From Microbacterium terrae (GTDB taxonomy: Bacteria > Actinomycetota > Actinomycetes > Actinomycetales > Microbacteriaceae), in contig NZ_JAFDSS010000001.1 in the NCBI RefSeq assembly GCF_017831975.1, positions 3,658,001-3,722,000 of the forward strand: a stretch of 64,000 nucleotides of DNA, read 5' to 3'. The position numbers were made by a program, and so were the translations under genes. The notes under the pieces were generated by a model that was not told where the DNA came from, made no database searches, and saw nothing but the letters and a program-made list of their open reading frames with translations. Numbering within the stretch: the stretch's first letter is position 1; each line of letters starts with the position of its first letter. Shown here piece after piece: positions 62,287 to 64,000 of the stretch.

Positions 62287-62348
62287 GTTCCGCCGACCGC
62301 TGAGTTCCGCTGTCTGTGAGTTCCGCCGACCGCTGAGTTCCGCCGTCC
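62282..62348. repeat. 17-bp tandem repeat overlapping a stop codon
   Basis: Four units of gctgagttccgccgacc (62282-62298, 62299-62315, 62316-62331, 62332-62348; the third lacks one base, the second is diverged). The first unit contains the TGA of the GH127 gene. Confidence 0.75.
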
Positions 62349-62372
62349 TCGCGGTACCGCCACCTGGACCCC

Positions 62373-62611
62373 CCTGTCGCAACCTGCGGTCGAGGCTGCA
62401 CTTTGCGACCGGGGAGCTGGGTGGGTGTTGGGTTCGCCTGTCGCAACCTGCGGGCTGGGTTGCAGATTTTGACCGGGGAGCTGGGTGGGTGTTGGGTTCG
62501 CCTGTCGCAACCTGCGGTCGAGGCTGCACTTTGCGACCGGGGAGCTGGGTGGGTGTTGGGTTCGCCTGTCGCAACCTGCGGTCGAGGCTGCACTTTGCGA
62601 CCGGGGAGCAG
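62373..62611. repeat. 64-bp tandem repeat array, about 3.7 copies
   Basis: The unit beginning cctgtcgcaacctgcgg starts at 62373, 62437, 62501 and 62565, an exact 64-base period. The second copy is diverged in the middle and the last is truncated. Each unit holds imperfect dyads (gtcgcaa/ttgcgac; cggtcg/cgaccg). It fills most of the 340-bp convergent gap between the GH127 and hydrolase genes; no gene is seen there. Confidence 0.85.
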
Positions 62612-62626
62612 GGACCGCCCCGCGGG

Positions 62627-63727
62627 TCAGCCGAGCGCGCCGCGCAGCCATCCGATCGCGTCGTCCTGCATCGGCGCCGTCCACTCGTGGCCGTCGTCGA
62701 ACCACCGGCCGGTGTAGCGATCACCGAGCGCGGTGGCGAGAGCGGCGTCGGCCGCGCGCATGCCGGCCGGCGGGAACAGGGGGTCGCGCTCGCCGTACTG
62801 CACCAGCATCCGTCCGTCGGTCATCGCGGCGACGGCAGGCCAGTCGCGCCATGCGGCGAGTCCGGGGGAGTGCAGCAGCCAGGAGTGCGCGTCGAGGTAG
62901 CCCGGCACGAGCGACGAAGACGTCGCCATCATGCAGGCGACGACGGATGCCGCGACCCGGCGGTCGAGCGCGCCGAGGAGCGCGGCTCGGCCCCCGCCGC
63001 CGGAGAGCCCGGCGATGCCGAGGCGGTCGTCGTCGACCTCGGGGAGCGACGCGAGAAGCTCGAACGCGGCCAGATCGTCGCCGGCCACCATTCCGGCGAG
63101 GGTCGTGCCGAGCACGCCCAGCGCCTTGGCGAGGTGGTCCTCGTGCAGCGACGAGACGGCGTCGAAGCGCTCCTCGTCGCTCGGCATGCCGCCGTGCTCG
63201 CGCCAGAACGCCTCGAGTGCATCGATCTGCGCGGCCAGCTTCGGGCTCGGGGCGCTGAGGTCGAACGCGCGCGAGCCCCACGAGAACGCGTCGTGGGCGA
63301 GCACGGCGAATCCGGCTCGGGCGAGATCGCTCGCGACGGCCCGACCGGCGTAGTACGCGGCGCGCAGGTGCGCGGCGGACGGATGCGGGGCGCACGCGGT
63401 CTCGACGAGCTGCTCGGCGCCGGTGGAGCGGATGCCGCCGTGGCAGTGCAGGGCGAGCAGACCGGGGAGCACGCCGTTGTGCTCCACCGGAGTCAGGAGG
63501 AAGGCGCGCGTTCGGGGGCCGAACCCGAGGCTCCACGAGAGCTCGCGCCCGCGCACCCCGTCGGCGGTCCATTCGCGCTCGACGCGCACCTCTGTCGCGG
63601 TCGCCGCGCGCACGCCGAGGATCTCGGCGAGGCGCCGACGATCGGCATCCGGGAATGACACGACGGGCGCGCCCGCGAGGTGAGCCGGAAGATCGGCATA
63701 CCCCGCGAGCGGCCCGTCGGGTGTCAT
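62627..63727 (-). CDS. Alpha/beta-hydrolase, acetylxylan-esterase/dienelactone-hydrolase-like
   Basis: A 366-residue hydrolase. PGLLALHCHGGI carries the oxyanion HG, VLAHDAFSWGSRAF follows, the nucleophile lies in IAGLSGGGGRAA (about residues 239-250), MLVQYGERDPLFPPAGM gives the Asp and WFDDGHEW the His. The fold and sequence resemble large intracellular acetyl-xylan-type esterases associated with carbohydrate clusters. Start ATG 63727. It lies ten bases after the sugar isomerase gene, so the two are co-transcribed. Confidence 0.85.
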   Translation of the reverse strand: MTPDGPLAGYADLPAHLAGAPVVSFPDADRRRLAEILGVRAATATEVRVEREWTADGVRGRELSWSLGFGPRTRAFLLTPVEHNGVLPGLLALHCHGGIRSTGAEQLVETACAPHPSAAHLRAAYYAGRAVASDLARAGFAVLAHDAFSWGSRAFDLSAPSPKLAAQIDALEAFWREHGGMPSDEERFDAVSSLHEDHLAKALGVLGTTLAGMVAGDDLAAFELLASLPEVDDDRLGIAGLSGGGGRAALLGALDRRVAASVVACMMATSSSLVPGYLDAHSWLLHSPGLAAWRDWPAVAAMTDGRMLVQYGERDPLFPPAGMRAADAALATALGDRYTGRWFDDGHEWTAPMQDDAIGWLRGALG

Positions 63728-63736
63728 GCGGTGCCG

Positions 63737-64000
63737 TCAGCTCGCGACGGCGGCACGCAGGTGGGGCGTGACGGCCGACCCGAAGGATGCCGCGGTCTCG
63801 CGCACGATCGTGTCGGTGTCCTTCGCCCAGATCTCCTCGTTGAAGATCTCGACCTCGATGTCGCGGTCGTAGCCGGTGGCCTCGACCGCACGGGTGAGCG
63901 ACGCGAAGTCGATCACGCCGTCGCCGGGGTAGTGCCGGCTGTTGAGCACGTTGGCGGGCAGCGGCGTCTTCCAGTCGCACACCTGGTAGGTGGCGATGCG
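63737..64000 (-). CDS. Sugar phosphate isomerase/epimerase, C-terminal part (cut by window edge)
   Basis: The frame is open to the right edge, so only the last 87 codons are visible. YQVCDWKTPLPANVLNSRHYPGDGVIDFASLTRAVEATGYDRDIEVEIFNEEIW contains the HYPGDG metal-site loop and the Glu-rich EVEIFNEEIW strand of xylose-isomerase-like TIM barrels such as inosose dehydratase-type or hydroxypyruvate isomerase-type enzymes. It heads an operon with the following esterase. Substrate unknown. Confidence 0.83.
   Translation of the reverse strand, partial: RIATYQVCDWKTPLPANVLNSRHYPGDGVIDFASLTRAVEATGYDRDIEVEIFNEEIWAKDTDTIVRETAASFGSAVTPHLRAAVAS

Noticed and set aside
60286..62724. 812-residue minus-strand open frame opposite GH127, including a repeated peptide
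   Set aside because: The peptide repeats are only the translated 64-bp DNA array, and the rest is antisense to GH127.

Overview
The window looks like a chromosomal segment of a high-GC actinomycete of the family Microbacteriaceae, most likely a Microbacterium. This is inferred from roughly 70% GC, the frequent Ala-Ser codon string read as 'gcatcc/ggatgcc', the REP-like intergenic repeat 'gctgcgctcgctcaac', and the gene families present. No rRNA, tRNA, CRISPR array, phage or complete insertion sequence was recognised. About 59 protein genes are supported, most of them in tight runs with 4-bp ATGA/GTGA overlaps.

Layout. 1-2378: arabinan-degrading GH51 (cut by the left edge) and a secreted GH43. 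2410-4431: a tiny membrane protein, then a three-gene run (membrane protein, small XRE regulator, quinone-oxidoreductase-like enzyme) behind a promoter bracketed by a perfect inverted repeat. 4568-6693: a guanidino hydrolase (probably arginine dihydrolase) plus ornithine aminotransferase. 6726-10079: a secreted FG-GAP protein and a membrane-tethered molybdopterin oxidoreductase. 10231-13829: the circularly permuted ATP-grasp / alpha-E / transglutaminase trio, with a REP-like element inserted at its first gene junction. 14086-22596: L-rhamnose catabolism (mutarotase, isomerase, kinase, aldolase-dehydrogenase fusion) with two ester hydrolases and a divergent LacI regulator. 22717-28624: TetR, an inositol-type oxidoreductase/isomerase pair, divergent aldo-keto reductase plus alditol oxidase, and a luciferase-like flavoenzyme. 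28665-32155: AraC/phytanoyl dioxygenase pair and a MarR/MFS pair.

32241-43388: lipase, secreted GH6 cellulase under a CebR-type operator, a domain-permuted lipoate ligase coupled to an orphan DNA methyltransferase, a second luciferase-like enzyme, carboxylesterase, TetR and a GH3 beta-glucosidase. 43453-50218: galactose utilisation (galK, galT, galE) around a LacI regulator, with a probably leaderless galT. 50282-51412: glycerate kinase, followed by a 255-bp REP array. 51709-59849: a five-gene oxidative sugar-acid operon ending in 2-oxoglutarate, plus two LacI regulators. 59941-64000: GH127 beta-L-arabinofuranosidase, a 64-bp tandem repeat array, a hydrolase, and a sugar isomerase/epimerase cut by the right edge.

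Together the genes describe a saprophyte of plant cell walls: extracellular and intracellular glycosidases release arabinose, glucose, galactose, rhamnose and probably uronic acids; esterases would remove acyl groups; dedicated sugar operons, each beside its own LacI/TetR/AraC regulator and recognisable palindromic operator, feed central metabolism. The most interesting non-gene content is two families of dispersed palindromic repeats, one of which appears to have rewired a translational coupling site.
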